From Orthonyx spaldingii (Eukaryota > Chordata > Aves > Passeriformes > Orthonychidae), in NCBI GenBank assembly GCA_013397795.1, contig VZTJ01004172.1:356666-420665 (forward strand): a stretch of DNA of 64,000 bases, read 5' to 3'. The notes beneath the pieces were generated by a model. That model made no database searches, was not told where the DNA came from, and worked only from the letters and a program-made list of their open reading frames with translations. Positions 27,401 to 39,496 of the stretch are shown here, piece by piece. The first letter of the stretch is position 1. Every line of letters starts with the position of its first letter. The position numbers were made by a program, and so were the translations under genes.

Positions 27401-28908
27401 TCCTAGCAGCAGCAATTGATAAAGACCCAAGTTTCTTCCTAGTAGAAATGAATCTTCTAATTCGTCTGAGTCTTCTTCTCATCAAGAACGTACTGATTAA
27501 AGAGGCTGGGAAAGGAGCACAAAAGAGATCAATCTGCAGTGATAAGAAACTAAAGGTCAATATGACAAAGTGTAGAAGTGCCTCCCCTAAAAATGACGAT
27601 ATGGTTGTTCAGCCAACATCATTCCCCCATTTCTGGGCTTTCCCATTGTGTTTCACTGAGCTAGTGCAGCCCCATGGACTGAATTTGACACCTTCCCTAC
27701 TCAAGAACATTTGCATCCACCTTCTAAGCAAAGAGGTGTCTAATTTTTTTAAAATTTTTCTGCCTCTTTTTGTTCAGGAAGGAGGTAGAGTGTAACATTT
27801 AACAAAACCCTATCTAATAGCCTTTATTTTCTCCTTTGTGATATTTTTATGCTTCTTAATCAAGCAAGGAAAAAACCCCCAATATACTTCCAGTGGATCT
27901 GAAAGACAAAACATTGCTTTAAATGTACAGAGCAGGGTCTGCCTTGAAATGAACATCCAAGGCAGTTGCTGTATTTTAAAAGCTCCCCGAGTTGCAGGCT
28001 TAATATGAAGCAGTTCTCAGCAGAATGTATTTTACTGCCCTTCCAAATAACAGCCTAACCATAAGTATAGATCTTCTGGATATTCTCAGTGTAAAAGATC
28101 AATTGCAGAACAGGCAGCTTGATGTTTGCAATCTGTCTTTTAGTAAACATTTCTCTTTCTCCTCCTCAGTTGGAAAATTCCTGCTGGGTTCTGAACTGCA
28201 GAGACCTTGAGGAGCTTTCATGTTGGTAAATTATAACAGATGCAACTTTCTTCTTTTTTTTCTTCCACTGATAAGGATGTTATAGCAAAACCATCCCTAG
28301 CTTTTCTTCCTAAATGCATTCCTCAGCCAGCTTACAAAAGTTACTTGACTCCCAAAAGTCAATATTGCTATAAAAAGTGCGTGGAAATGTAGCACTCCTT
28401 TTAGCAGTGACCAGGAAGAAATACCGTGTACGACTGAGGTCTGTATGTTATCCAGCTTGAAATAACTGATGATGTTTTGAAGCACCTTAGCTATTAAATT
28501 CAGTTTACTGGTATTGCAGACATCACTTTATCTCACACACTTCAGACTCCACCTCACAGGCAGTACAGCTTTTTGTTCTCATTCTTCCTATTGGAAGACT
28601 ATGCTTAGAAAATTGATTATTTTGATAGCTAGGAACATTCTCAAATATTCTCTCAGTGCATTCATAGGCAATACATACTCATTTGGTTTTGGGGCAGTGT
28701 TATTCTTTAGCTTAAACATGCCTTTTCTTTCCCTGACCTTCATCCCTCTGATTCATGTATTTGCCAGTCCCAAGAAATCCAGTGTTACTTAAATATGATG
28801 TAGCCTAGAAGAAGAATCCTAAGGTCAGGCAGTCCCTGGGATTCGTAACTCCTACAGCTTCCAAATAATGAACTTCAGGGCTACATCTCTATCACCTATA
28901 CACTTCCA

Positions 28909-28925
28909 GTGTGTGTGTGTGTGTG
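28909..28925. repeat. (GT)n microsatellite
   Basis: About eight uninterrupted GT dinucleotides. Confidence 0.9.
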
Positions 28926-31900
28926 AGAGACCTGGGCATACACACTGGGAGCTCATAATTATTCAATACTCGATTGATAAAATCCAGGCACTCGTGTCCT
29001 CAGTCATTTCCAGTTGATTTATACATTTATTTTGTTGTTAGGCTGAATCCTATGACACAAGCTTCCACAGGCTGCAGTTCAGGTGATGATTTATATTCTG
29101 TTGAATTGCAACAAACCCTTTAAACTTCAGCACTTCATCAGAGATGGGAGAATTTGTTTCATGGGATTAATACACAGCAGTACCATTGACTGGTGTAGTG
29201 CACAATCTTCTTCAGAACCAGAATTGCACAGCTCCCGAGACACTCCATGATTGCCAAATGGGACCTACTCACTCAGTTCAGAGCAAAAGGAATGTTCTGC
29301 AATCCCAAACCAGGGAAAATTGTGACTGGGTCACCATGAATCCAACCCTTGTGAAGTGTCATCAGAATAACCGGAATTTTATTTATCTGAATACTGAGTT
29401 AAATCAGGAAAGCCACATTTTAGGAAGACTAAACTCTGACAAATGCAATATTTCCTTACGTGAGGGTAGGCATGATGCAGGTGTGATCCCACAGGTACAC
29501 CCTACAAAGTCCAGCCAGCTGGTTCATCCCACAGCACAGACCCTGTTCCGGCAAGAGCTCTCACCAGGCTGAGCTAAAACAGAACATCTTGATGTGTCCA
29601 AAACCCACCAACAGTCCTCAGGTGATGCTGAGAGGTCTTTCCTTCTGCTAGAAAATACTCAAAATCATTTAGGATCATCCCCAGATTGTTCCATTCTCCT
29701 GGATGAACAAGTGTCTAAGATGTGACAACTGACTTTTAGTACAGGGAGACAAATTTAGTGGTTGGGCTAAAAGCCAGAAACATGGTTTGTAAGAACAAAG
29801 AAAACATAAAATTAACATGTTTTGCTTGAAAAACATGTCGTTTTCCCTCCCTATTTCCGTTCTCAACAGTGTTTGGATCATTTTTACTCATGAGGAAGGA
29901 AGGAGGCCCAGGAAATTTCCTCTAGGAAAGTGAACATTCCTTTTCTAATAATATTTCATATTGGAGAAGAATCTCTCTCACTTAGTGCATGCCAGTTCTC
30001 TAAAGCAAAAAAACTCGGAAAGCAGCACACTGAAATCACGTAAAATAAATAATAATCTGTGATTTCTTGCCTGAGATTGTTCTGCTGCTTTCCCCAGCCC
30101 AACCCAACCCACAAAAAAACAGCTATTAAATTTCTATGTTATACACTGCCTGTTGTTTGTCAGCAGGAAAAATTCAGAGTACTAAAAATGCTTACTGCTT
30201 TGAGAGCAATAATAAAATGTGTGCTTGCCTTCAGATTAGCTATCACTGTTTTTTCCTGCAGAGAATGAGAGAAATATAGAGGTAAAATTCCATGTTGTTA
30301 TGTATAAAATAGTCTTTAAAGTAGTGCCTGGGGAGCTATATTGTATTGATATTAATATGTCTTATGCAGCTAAATCCCTGCTCACTACTTATGAAACATA
30401 AAAGATACAAAATCTAGAATCTTGATCATAAAACACAAATTAAATCAACACAGTCAAGTTCAGAGAGCATGAATATATTTCATTTCATTAGAAAATAATA
30501 AGCCATGCTGGCATTTGGACAGAAATGAAGCCTGCTTGCTAGAACACATCTTTTTCACAGCAGAATATTTTCCCCTTACTATCAGCATGAGAAGGTCTCC
30601 CCAGCACAGCAGGATTCTCTTTTATTTCCTTCAAGGATAGTAAGAAGCTTGCCATGATTTCTTTGCATCTCCAATGGAGCTATGATAACGCATCAAAATA
30701 AAGGTGCTCTCTTCTGGAATATGTCTCAACCTAGGGAGAGAAACAGGACCAAGGTCATCAGGGTAAGTAAGGCAACTGGAAGAGAAATTATGGGATCAAG
30801 GTGATGTAATGTATCAGTTTATAACTGGTGAGAAATCCATGTTTTCTAAGCCTGACTCAGATGGCTGTTAGACCAGGAGCCAGGAGCTGTGGATGGCACA
30901 TGGGCTGGACACAGAGTCACTGTAAAATGGGAATGGCTCCATCCTGAGACCCTGAGAGTCCCAGGGAAGCCAGCAGCCCCTGCATGCCAGTGGGATATAA
31001 ACTCGACTGTCCAGAGTCAGCTCGTTTCCAGGTGGGACAAATCCTGCATCTCCCAAACCTCTGCTAGCCCCCTGCACTTCTGGTTTCGAAAATTAAAATA
31101 CACTTTGGCAAGTGCTGCTTGAAAACTTTCCAATCTGCTCTCGACCATGCTTACCTGGAAGTCAACACACCTGAAGGGCCAGCAAGGGGACTGTGCAGCT
31201 GAAAGGAAATCTTTTGAGAGGACACTAAGCCTGGACTTCCAGACAGCTTTCAAAGTCTGTGCTTCTTTCTGTTCTCCATCCCCACCTCCTGCACTTCTCC
31301 CAGATGCAGAGCTACAGAGGCGATCTCTCAGGCACAGCGTGCCCTCGGAGTTACCATTATTTACTCCACTTCTGAAGTGTCCACTCTCAGGCACCTGTTA
31401 TCCCACAATTCTTTTGTGTTCACCTCATTCCTTACCTAAGCTCTTTCTGACCCGAAGCACAGCGAGTAGCTTGGTTTCAGTCTAGTATTTTCTTCCTTGT
31501 GCATTGTTATTTCTTATGTTTCCACTGATGCATTTTCTCTAGATAAGTGCTTGTTAAAGGCTAAATCAATACCCTAGTGCTCTAAAACCAAAGTGAGAGC
31601 ACTGGCCACAGTACACCTACAATGCATTAAAGCCACTGTAACAAGTTTAATCACTTTGCATCACTTTGACTGCTCCTTTGTGAAATGACTGCAAAATGCT
31701 GCCAGACAGCTTCATTTCACTTTCCCCTAGTGCCCAGGCGAATACGGGCAGTGGCCATCTCTAAAAATAGGGAAATGGGAGGCTGAAGTTCATTTCCAGG
31801 CTAAGACCAGAGATGAAAATTACTCTGGTCCTGAATGTTTTCCCTGGCACATTTTTGCACGCTCAGTGGCACAGCAGTTGTCTTTCTTTCATAAGGTGCA

Positions 31901-33238
31901 CAAAGAGTGTACATATATAACACCATTTATGTGGCCATAAATAACAGAAAAATCTTAATCTGGAAAGGTCCTTTAAAACCCTCTACACAGCAAACTGGAA
32001 TTTTAGGGGTTTTTAAAGCTTGATACATTTCCCCATTTGCTCACTGCATTTGAAGCAAGAATGGACATCTGTAAAAGGGAGCCCTCCTCACCACAATGTT
32101 CTCTTCACCTCTGCTTCCTAGCAGGAGCTTAGAATTTGTTCTAAAGATGATATGTTGCTTTCCTTGTATATGCCTGATACCTGCACGGGAACCAGAGCAA
32201 AGTCTTCAGCCATACACTTGGACTCCACACACCCTTGAGAACAAACCAAGTTGTGTGAAGTTGCTTAAGCACAAGTGGAACCTGTTTATTGAAAAGCTTA
32301 CCAGGGTAAGTGACCTCAGAGGACCATCAGCCAGCACCTACCTGAGGGAAACAAGAGGGATAAATCCAGGGCAGAAGAGACATTTTAACCAGTTTGTTGA
32401 TAACTGACAGGGGTAATCAGCACACGCTTGCTCTCTGAAACTTCTCACCCTAGAAAGCAAATCTAACAGGCCAAAGGGGTTGCCAGTATTTTCTTCAGTG
32501 CTGTGATCAAATGCCGCCTGTCCTGAACTTCAGTAAAGCCTCAGCCTGATGGAGTGAGTGTCAGCTTAGCAGGTTTCATTTCGGTGCCAGCGGCTGGAGA
32601 GATTTGCAGGAGCTGCAGCCACAGGCTCTGTCAAATGCGTACAATATATCTTCAAACGGCGTGAAAAAGGTGTTTGCCATTTCACAACTTTGATTCATAA
32701 ATTCCTCATGCTGTCCTTGGTTTTTATATCAGCAGGATAAAGTAGGCTTTCCTGTCTTGAAACTTTGCCCAGAAGCCCCATTTCCACACCCACATTCCTG
32801 TGCCTTCCCTTGAGCATGGAGGGAGGGTGGGCAGAGTGACCTTTGCCATGTCCACCAGCCTAGCTGGGTTAAACACTCACCTGCCAAATGCAGGAAGAGA
32901 TGCAAAATGTAAGGAGGCCCCATCCCCAGAAATTGTTTCCTCAGTGGCATCACGAGATTCAGGGCTCCCAGCTCCCAGACAGACATTCCTCCTCCACTTT
33001 TCACCACGCTCTGCTGCAGCAAGGCAAGTGCTTCTGGGAACAGGCTGGGGACTGGATCCCAGCTGAAAGTAGCCCTTCAAAAATAGCAATTTTTAAACTG
33101 AATCATTTTCCAAATCACAGTCTAAAATTACTTCCCTGCCTGGCAAGCTCCCTGCAGCTCATCGGTACACAAGCAAGCATGGACTTGGAGCATGCAGATT
33201 TCTCAGGAGCTGCACCAATCCCATTCTGCAGGTTTCTG

Positions 33239-33275
33239 CATCCATCCATCCATGCATCTGTCCGTCCATCCCTCC
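33239..33275. repeat. (TCCA)n microsatellite, imperfect
   Basis: Several CATC/TCCA tetranucleotide units with interruptions (CATG, TCTG, TCCG). Confidence 0.85.
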
Positions 33276-35584
33276 TCTCTGCACTGTGAACCTCAACCAC
33301 AGAATATAGGGGCCGCATCTCTAACCTTAACAGAGAGATTTACAAAGAGCTCTTCTTCTTTACTCCAAATTCTTGTCAAGCGAAATGGCAGGTTACAGGA
33401 CTGCCTATCTGGCCTTTCAGTCCTTTCAAAAACTGAGCTGTTCACTTGGAGAGCTGAAGGATGCTGACCTCTCCTGAAAGGTTAGGCCCTGGTTAGGCTG
33501 AATGAGGTGAGATCCAAAAAAATTCTGGTAACTGGTTTGTTGCCTAATAGTCTATGTGAACTCAACAGTGAGTTGTGCATTCAGAAATTATCCTTTGCAG
33601 GGTCTCAGAAATATTACAGTGCCGCATCTTCCTGAGTAGTAAAATAGTAGCTTTCCATTATTAAAATGTATTAAAAATCCCTTGCATGCCAAGGCACTGA
33701 CTGAGATTTCCCTGCGCAAAGCAATAATAGAAAACTAATTAGCAAAACTAATGCAGGAAGAACGTAAGCCACCAGAGTGGAAGGTTTTTCCGTAAAAATG
33801 CGAGATTTCATACCACCAAAAACTGAGGGGAAAACAAGTCATGTGAACACAGAATTACCTGTGCAAGATGCAGGGTGCCTCCAGCTTCCACTGGCAGTAC
33901 AGGCAAGTGTGAACACATTAACGTGCTCAGGATGCTCAGAGCGCTACATAGGATCAGGCCTTCTGAATTTGGCTATTCATCAGATTTAAATTGAATGTAA
34001 TTGGCAGCACTAATTAGATCATTCTCTCTCAGTGAGAGCAGTGAAAGCGAGAAAGTAGTAGTTAGATCACTGGGCCTCAGGAAAAATAAAAACAAAAGGC
34101 CACTGCATATGCATAAATTAGCAGGAAGAATGAAGGAATCTCTGATTTAAACAGTGATTGCTTCCTGTTCATCTTAAACCTGTGAAAATATTCTTTTGGT
34201 AAAACCATGTCTTTGGTTAACAATATTCCTGTTTCCCTACAGCTCAGCATCCCCTAGCAGTTCAACCTAGCAAACCAAAACCTGCACTGGCTGACTCCTA
34301 CATCTCACCCTGACCTCATTTTGAGTTCGGGAGTACAAGAAATGGTTCCCAAAGGATACTCAAGTTTACCTCATCATCTTCTTCAGCTCTGCTCCCATGA
34401 AAGCCAGAGTGCTACTGGCAGAGCAATGGGGGCTTACACAGCCCAGCTACCTGGACACAGTTTCGTGCTGAGACTTCACATGGACCACCTGCTAATCAAC
34501 GCATAAAATGTCTTCATTTTCAACCAAATTGTCTGCAACAGGCAACTCATGGCTTCAAGACAAGTACCAAGCCTACCTGTTTTCCCTCTCCCCTCCCCAA
34601 AAGTTCACCCTGATACAAAGAGAAGACACAAGAATATAAAAGGCTATTTGGGTTACAAGACTGGTCTTCTGCTTCAAAACCTACAAAAGTGCCTGGGGAG
34701 GGTGAGGAGACACTAGTAACACGTAAGGCTCCATGGAAACACACACTCATCCCCAAACACTTTGTAGTTAGTATACTTTTCACTGTCTCAATCTGTCAAC
34801 ACACCAAGTCAGGTACTGGGATGAATCCTCTATCCTTAAGTATCCAGATCTCTAACTTAAAAAGTGGGTGTGTTCATTTCTGTTACGCATTGTGACTGAA
34901 ACCTTTGCTCACAATGCTGCCAAGGCCTTGATTGCATAGACCACCAATTACCTCATCCATTTCTTTTAATGACAAGGTAATACCAAAGAGCCTGTCTCCT
35001 GAAGTCCAGTAGGAGGTACAAGTGAAGAAGAGCACCAACTCATTGCCTGTGCAGCTTGTCAAGCGCCCAAGCTCACCAGACAGATACTCACTGAAAAATA
35101 ATTTCCTTGGTACATTTTACAGACAAAAACAAATTTGTACAGCCCATGCTGGACTGTATGAAGAGCAACACAAAAACATCTGCACCTTAATTCCAGCTGT
35201 AGGAGCAGCTACAAATCTATTTGCCTTTGGTCACTGCCAAGTTAGAAAATACATCCAGCTACTGCAAACAAGGCGTATATTTCAGGTCAGGGACTGTATG
35301 GCATGTTTACCTTCAGATTGTGTGAGACACTTCCAAATAACTATTTGAGACATTTCCATGCCAATTTAGTGGTAAAAAGCTCCTGAATGATGTACTTGAT
35401 AATTTTTCTTGGCAAATATTTGCTACAAACTCAGTGGGGACGTGTATGAGTGAGGCTTGTATTGGAAGTAAGAACACAAATGTGGGGGTCTTGGTATCTG
35501 TGAAGTTGAAAAAAGTGGTCTTGCTAATTTTCTTGTGAGTCACACAGTCAAACCATGGTTGAGAATTTAGAGGATTTTACCCAC

Positions 35585-35660
35585 CAAAAAAAAAAAAAAA
35601 CCAAACAAAACAACACAAAACAAAACAAAACAAAAAACCCAAACAAACAAAAAATAAATA
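35585..35660. repeat. A-rich (CAAAA)n tract
   Basis: Fifteen A residues followed by repeated CAAAA, CAACA and CAAA units over about 75 bp. This could be the decayed tail of a retroposon or plain slippage. Confidence 0.85.
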
Positions 35661-37872
35661 TTACTACTCTCTCGAAAGGAATAACAGTAACTGGTCTGTT
35701 TCAGGTTAAAAACACCATTTTAAACTTTATTTTTTAACGAAAAAATGCAATGTTTAGCAGTACAACCTATTTCCAGACAATGGTTTAATTAAATATTTAA
35801 TGAGCCCATCTCATTTCTTTGCACGAGCCACGAGCTTCACTTTAAACAGCCAAGTTAATAATGTAAGCATCACATTTTGGTTATTAAAATAATTGCTTTC
35901 ATAAACACTGACCTCTTGACAAACCAAATGGCTGGTGCCATGCATACAATACTCCCATAGTTCAGGGATCCAATTTTAGCATAAAGCCCAGTTTACAGCC
36001 GACCATCAGCTTTTAAAAAAATCCTAAGCAAACGATTTTAAAGACAGTGATGTTTTCACCAAATCCCTCAAGATTTGATTCAATTAATCAAGAAAACTTA
36101 GAAAAACATCCTTCATTTAACCATATAATGGCCTTAAGAGTGTTACCCAAGCAAATGCACAGCAGCACCTTCAGCATGTTTCCTCAAACTCTGGCCATCT
36201 GGATCAGAGCAACCAAAACCATGACCTTCCTTTAAGCCACAGCTCTGGAGGATTTTTATCCAACTAATGGAGTTCTTCCAGGATCTAGTTACCTTGGAAA
36301 GGACCATACATTTTCAGTGGGATTCTAAAGAAAAAAATAACTTTTTCTCCGTAGCTTTATAACCAAAAAAAACCTGAAGTATTTCTGCAAAAAAAATTTT
36401 CAAGACTCCAAGTAAAAAAATCTTAGTGAAATGAGTTGTCAAAACATTTTGAAAATCTGTCAACAGCTCGAATTCTTAGAAACCATGATTCGGTGATGCT
36501 GGAAATACAATCCTGTCCATGATGAAGCAGCTAAACCACGTCCCTTGCTGCTTCAGCTTAGCTTTTTTCTTCATGGAAAGTTACTGGTAGGCTTTCATAT
36601 CTATGATGTGATTCCTCAACCTAATCAGCATCCCACCAGCATCATCCTTTCCCAGGCAGGACATCACCACAGACTCCGGAGCCAGTCAGCTTTTACTGCT
36701 TGGAAAAGATTCAGTCCCGTCACCCAAGGAAATGGCCAATTTTTCAGTCCCCATCTAGGAGCCAACTATGCCGCAAGAGGGAACAATGCATGGCATGATG
36801 AGAATACGAGTTACACAAACTTTGCTAACTGGCTTCTCACTAAAAACATAATGGGCCTTTCATAGTTGGTGAAATTGCTGAGGACTCCAGAGAAGCGAAC
36901 CCTTATTTTTTAATGTTCCCAACAGGAAAGTAAAAAACAGCAACAAAAACAAGCAATCAAACAAAAAACTAGTCTTACTTCCCCTGCAAACACAAAAATA
37001 CCAGGAATCTAAACTGTGATACCCATCCACAGCAACAAAATTCCTGCAAGTTCAGGTAAATTAGCTTTGTTTTACATCATCTGACACAGTGGATTGTATG
37101 CAATCATTCCTCAATTACCAGAGTGGAAATTATTTCTAACTATAGCCATTGGCACTAAATGGCCTGTATCTGACCTATAATGGGAGACTTTCCACTCATT
37201 TCAATAGGCTTTTGACTAGGTCTGATATACTTTCCCAATTTTTTTCTGCTTCTTTTGTCCTTGAGTTCTACCATTGTTTCCCACAGCTACTTGGTTTGTG
37301 ATTTATTGGTTTAATTATTTTATTTTTATTCGGTTTTAGTATTTATAATGGGACATAACTGACACTTTGAAATAGGAGCCACTTTTTTTCTTAAGGGTTG
37401 CACGTGGTATTGGTTGCCTTGAGCACAACAGGAGACTGGAAATCTTCTTGGGTACTTCCAGACAGTTTTCTTTCACCTTTACTGAACAAAATGCTTTAGC
37501 ACAAAAGCAGTAATGCCAAAACCCCAAAGTTTAGACATGTTAGTGGCCATCAAAACTTGATATTAAGAGTATTTTATAAACTAAGTAATTGCATTTTATC
37601 TGTGGCCTATTCCTAGGAAGCATAGGTGTAAACCCAAGCCATTTTCTTCACCTGACAAGTATGAACAGTCTGTTAGAAAGGAAGTTCTCCTGCTATGGAT
37701 GTGGCCAAGAGATAACTGCCAGTTACGTGAAATCTCATGGCAAAGCAAAATCTCTCAGATCCAAAATAAAAAATAAATGTGTGACGCTATGGAGAGGTTC
37801 TAGTGATGGCAAGTAGCCCTTTGCTAAAAGACATCGTGTAGTTACTAAGAGGCAGCAAATATTTTCCTGTAT

Positions 37873-37915
37873 TAAAAAAAAAAGAAAAAAAAAGAAAAAA
37901 AAAAAGAAAAAGAAA
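37873..37915. repeat. A-rich (A)nG tract
   Basis: About 40 bp of A runs separated by single G residues, ending directly at the first copy of the 18-bp direct repeat described in the next entry. Confidence 0.9.
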
Positions 37916-38305
37916 TCACCTTTCAGACACGGCAGGGCAGGAAAAAAAAAGCATAAACCAGGGCACAAGCTCTGATCCCAGTGAGACTGACACTGACAAC
38001 TGTAAATTGTGGGGAGCATTTCCTCCACCAAGCCCAGATCTTTCCTACACGTGTTATCAACCCCTACACATATGTTTGCAGGACTGGCATCACTCCCACC
38101 CTCTTTGCAATATTTTACCCATGTGAATTCTCATTTTATTTTAAAAATACGAATGTAATTATTTACTTCAAGTCTCCCAGGAAAGGACTGCAGTTCTTAC
38201 TGCAGCATAACAGATAAGAAAGGCTACAGTGTTTGTTCCAAGGCAAACAGCAAAGACAGACAGAATCCAACATCTTGGGGGTAAAAAAAATCACCTTTCA
38301 GACAC
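37913..38305 (+). mobile_element. retroposon-like unit flanked by an 18-bp direct repeat
   Basis: A perfect 18-bp repeat, AAATCACCTTTCAGACAC, occurs at 37913-37930 and again at 38288-38305, 375 bp apart. The intervening 357 bp ends in GGGGGTAAAAAAA just before the second copy. This is the arrangement expected of a retroposed RNA copy: target duplication, body, A-tail, target duplication. The first copy is itself preceded by a 40-bp A-rich tract. I do not recognise the body, and no AATAAA precedes the tail. A local duplication is the alternative. Bird CR1 does not usually make A-tailed copies, so the agent is unclear. Confidence 0.4.
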
Positions 38306-38429
38306 TAGCTAAGATTAAATGGGCATTTGGCACCAAACCCGAAATGTATCATTTTCTTGGGTCTAACTCTGTGGAGTCAGATCAGAAACAACGATTCGTG
38401 CACCTAGCAATGGCTGAAATTAATTAATT
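38306..38429. other. 5' flank up to the CpG island
   Basis: A short AT-leaning stretch ending in AATTAATTAATTAG just before a sharp rise in GC. No gene seen. Confidence 0.5.
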
Positions 38430-38647
38430 AGCGCTCCACCGACGACCACCAACTCCCTCAAAACCACTCCTGTTGGCAGCGGGCACAGAGGAAAGCTTTT
38501 GAAGCCAAACCACCCCAGCAGCGGCCAAGGCGCATCCCACACATGGCGAGGGACCAGCGCGTTGGCCGTGTCCCCCCTGCCCGGCCGGTGCCGCGGTAGG
38601 AGCAGAGAACCGGGGGGCGGCTGGCAGGGCAGGGTCGGGTCGGGCTA

Positions 38648-38695
38648 GGCAGGGCAGGGCAGGGCAGGGCAGGGCAGGGCAGGGAGGGGCAGGGC
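38648..38695 (+). repeat. (GGGCA)n tandem repeat, G-quadruplex-forming
   Basis: Seven to eight GGGCA units in tandem, followed by more G runs, on the coding strand just upstream of KCNK12. Runs of three G separated by two-base CA loops satisfy the standard G-quadruplex pattern several times over. It lies about 450-500 bp upstream of the first visible ATG, within the CpG island. Confidence 0.9.
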
Positions 38696-38796
38696 CGGGC
38701 GGCCCCGTCCCGCCCCATCCCTCCCCCGGGCCGGGCGCGGCGGCTCCAGCGGCTCGGCCCGGGCGGGCGGCGGCAGCGGGGCTGCGGGAGCCTGCC

Positions 38797-39105
38797 NNNN
38801 NNNNNNNNNNNNNNNNNNNNNNNNNNNNNNNNNNNNNNNNNNNNNNNNNNNNNNNNNNNNNNNNNNNNNNNNNNNNNNNNNNNNNNNNNNNNNNNNNNNN
38901 NNNNNNNNNNNNNNNNNNNNNNNNNNNNNNNNNNNNNNNNNNNNNNNNNNNNNNNNNNNNNNNNNNNNNNNNNNNNNNNNNNNNNNNNNNNNNNNNNNNN
39001 NNNNNNNNNNNNNNNNNNNNNNNNNNNNNNNNNNNNNNNNNNNNNNNNNNNNNNNNNNNNNNNNNNNNNNNNNNNNNNNNNNNNNNNNNNNNNNNNNNNN
39101 NNNNN
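38797..39105. other. assembly gap (309 N)
   Basis: A run of N in the most GC-rich part of the CpG island, between G-rich repeat sequence and exon 1. It hides the proximal 5' UTR or core promoter and possibly the first codons of KCNK12. GC-rich bird promoters are commonly lost in short-read assemblies. Confidence 0.99.
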
Positions 39106-39144
39106 CCGCCCGCCGCCCGCCGCGCCCGCCGCGCCGCGCACCGG

Positions 39145-39496
39145 ATGATGCCCCCGCGGGGGGCGGTGGGCTCCTGCCGCCGGCGGCGCCTGGCGCCCCT
39201 CAACGAGGACAACGGGCGGTTTCTGCTGCTGGCCGCCCTCATCGCGGCGTACCTGAGCGCCGGCGCCACCGTCTTCTCGGCCCTCGAGAGCCCGTCGGAG
39301 GCGGCGGCGCAGCTCCGCTGGAACCGGACCCTTCACAACTTCAGCCGCATCTTCAACATCAGCCTGCCGGAGCTGCGCGCCTTCCTGCGGAGCTACGAGG
39401 CGGCCATGGCCGCGGGCATCCGCGTCGACGCCCTGCGGCCCCGCTGGGACTTCCCCGGCGCCTTCTACTTCGTGGGCACCGTCGTCTCCACCATAG
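39145..39496 (+). CDS. KCNK12: KCNK12 exon 1: THIK-2 potassium channel, N-terminus, M1 and first pore
   Basis: This encodes residues 1-117 plus the first base of codon 118 of a two-pore-domain K+ channel subunit. Visible parts are a basic N-terminus with RRRR at 12-15, the LNED motif at 19-22, M1 at about 26-47, an extracellular cap with three N-glycosylation sequons (N60, N65, N71), and pore helix 1 ending T116-I117-G118. ATVFSALESP and RPRWDFPGAFYFVGTVVSTI identify the THIK family, and the former favours THIK-2 over THIK-1. The donor is ATAG|GTGAGC. Two ATGs stand in tandem at 39145 and 39148. The frame stays open upstream to the assembly gap at 39106 (PPAARRARRAAHR), so the true start may lie further upstream; human THIK-2 is about 430 residues against 415 here. 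An open frame continuing past the donor to 40035 is intron read-through. Confidence 0.93.

Larger units (their letters stand above)
21759..37872. other. intergenic, no recognised gene
   Basis: Sixteen kilobases of largely unique AT-leaning DNA. The longest open frames (25685-26089 minus, 31017-31394 minus, 29186-29572 plus) lack recognisable domains and splice context. Simple repeats are listed separately. The segment at about 37165-37215, with CATTTCAATAGGCTTTTGAC, resembles a very old dispersed amniote repeat, but I cannot name it. Conserved non-coding elements may be present; that cannot be judged without alignments. Confidence 0.5.

Noticed and set aside
1..38429. Expected MSH6 or FBXO11 exons upstream
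   Set aside because: No recognisable MSH6 or F-box protein sequence in either orientation.
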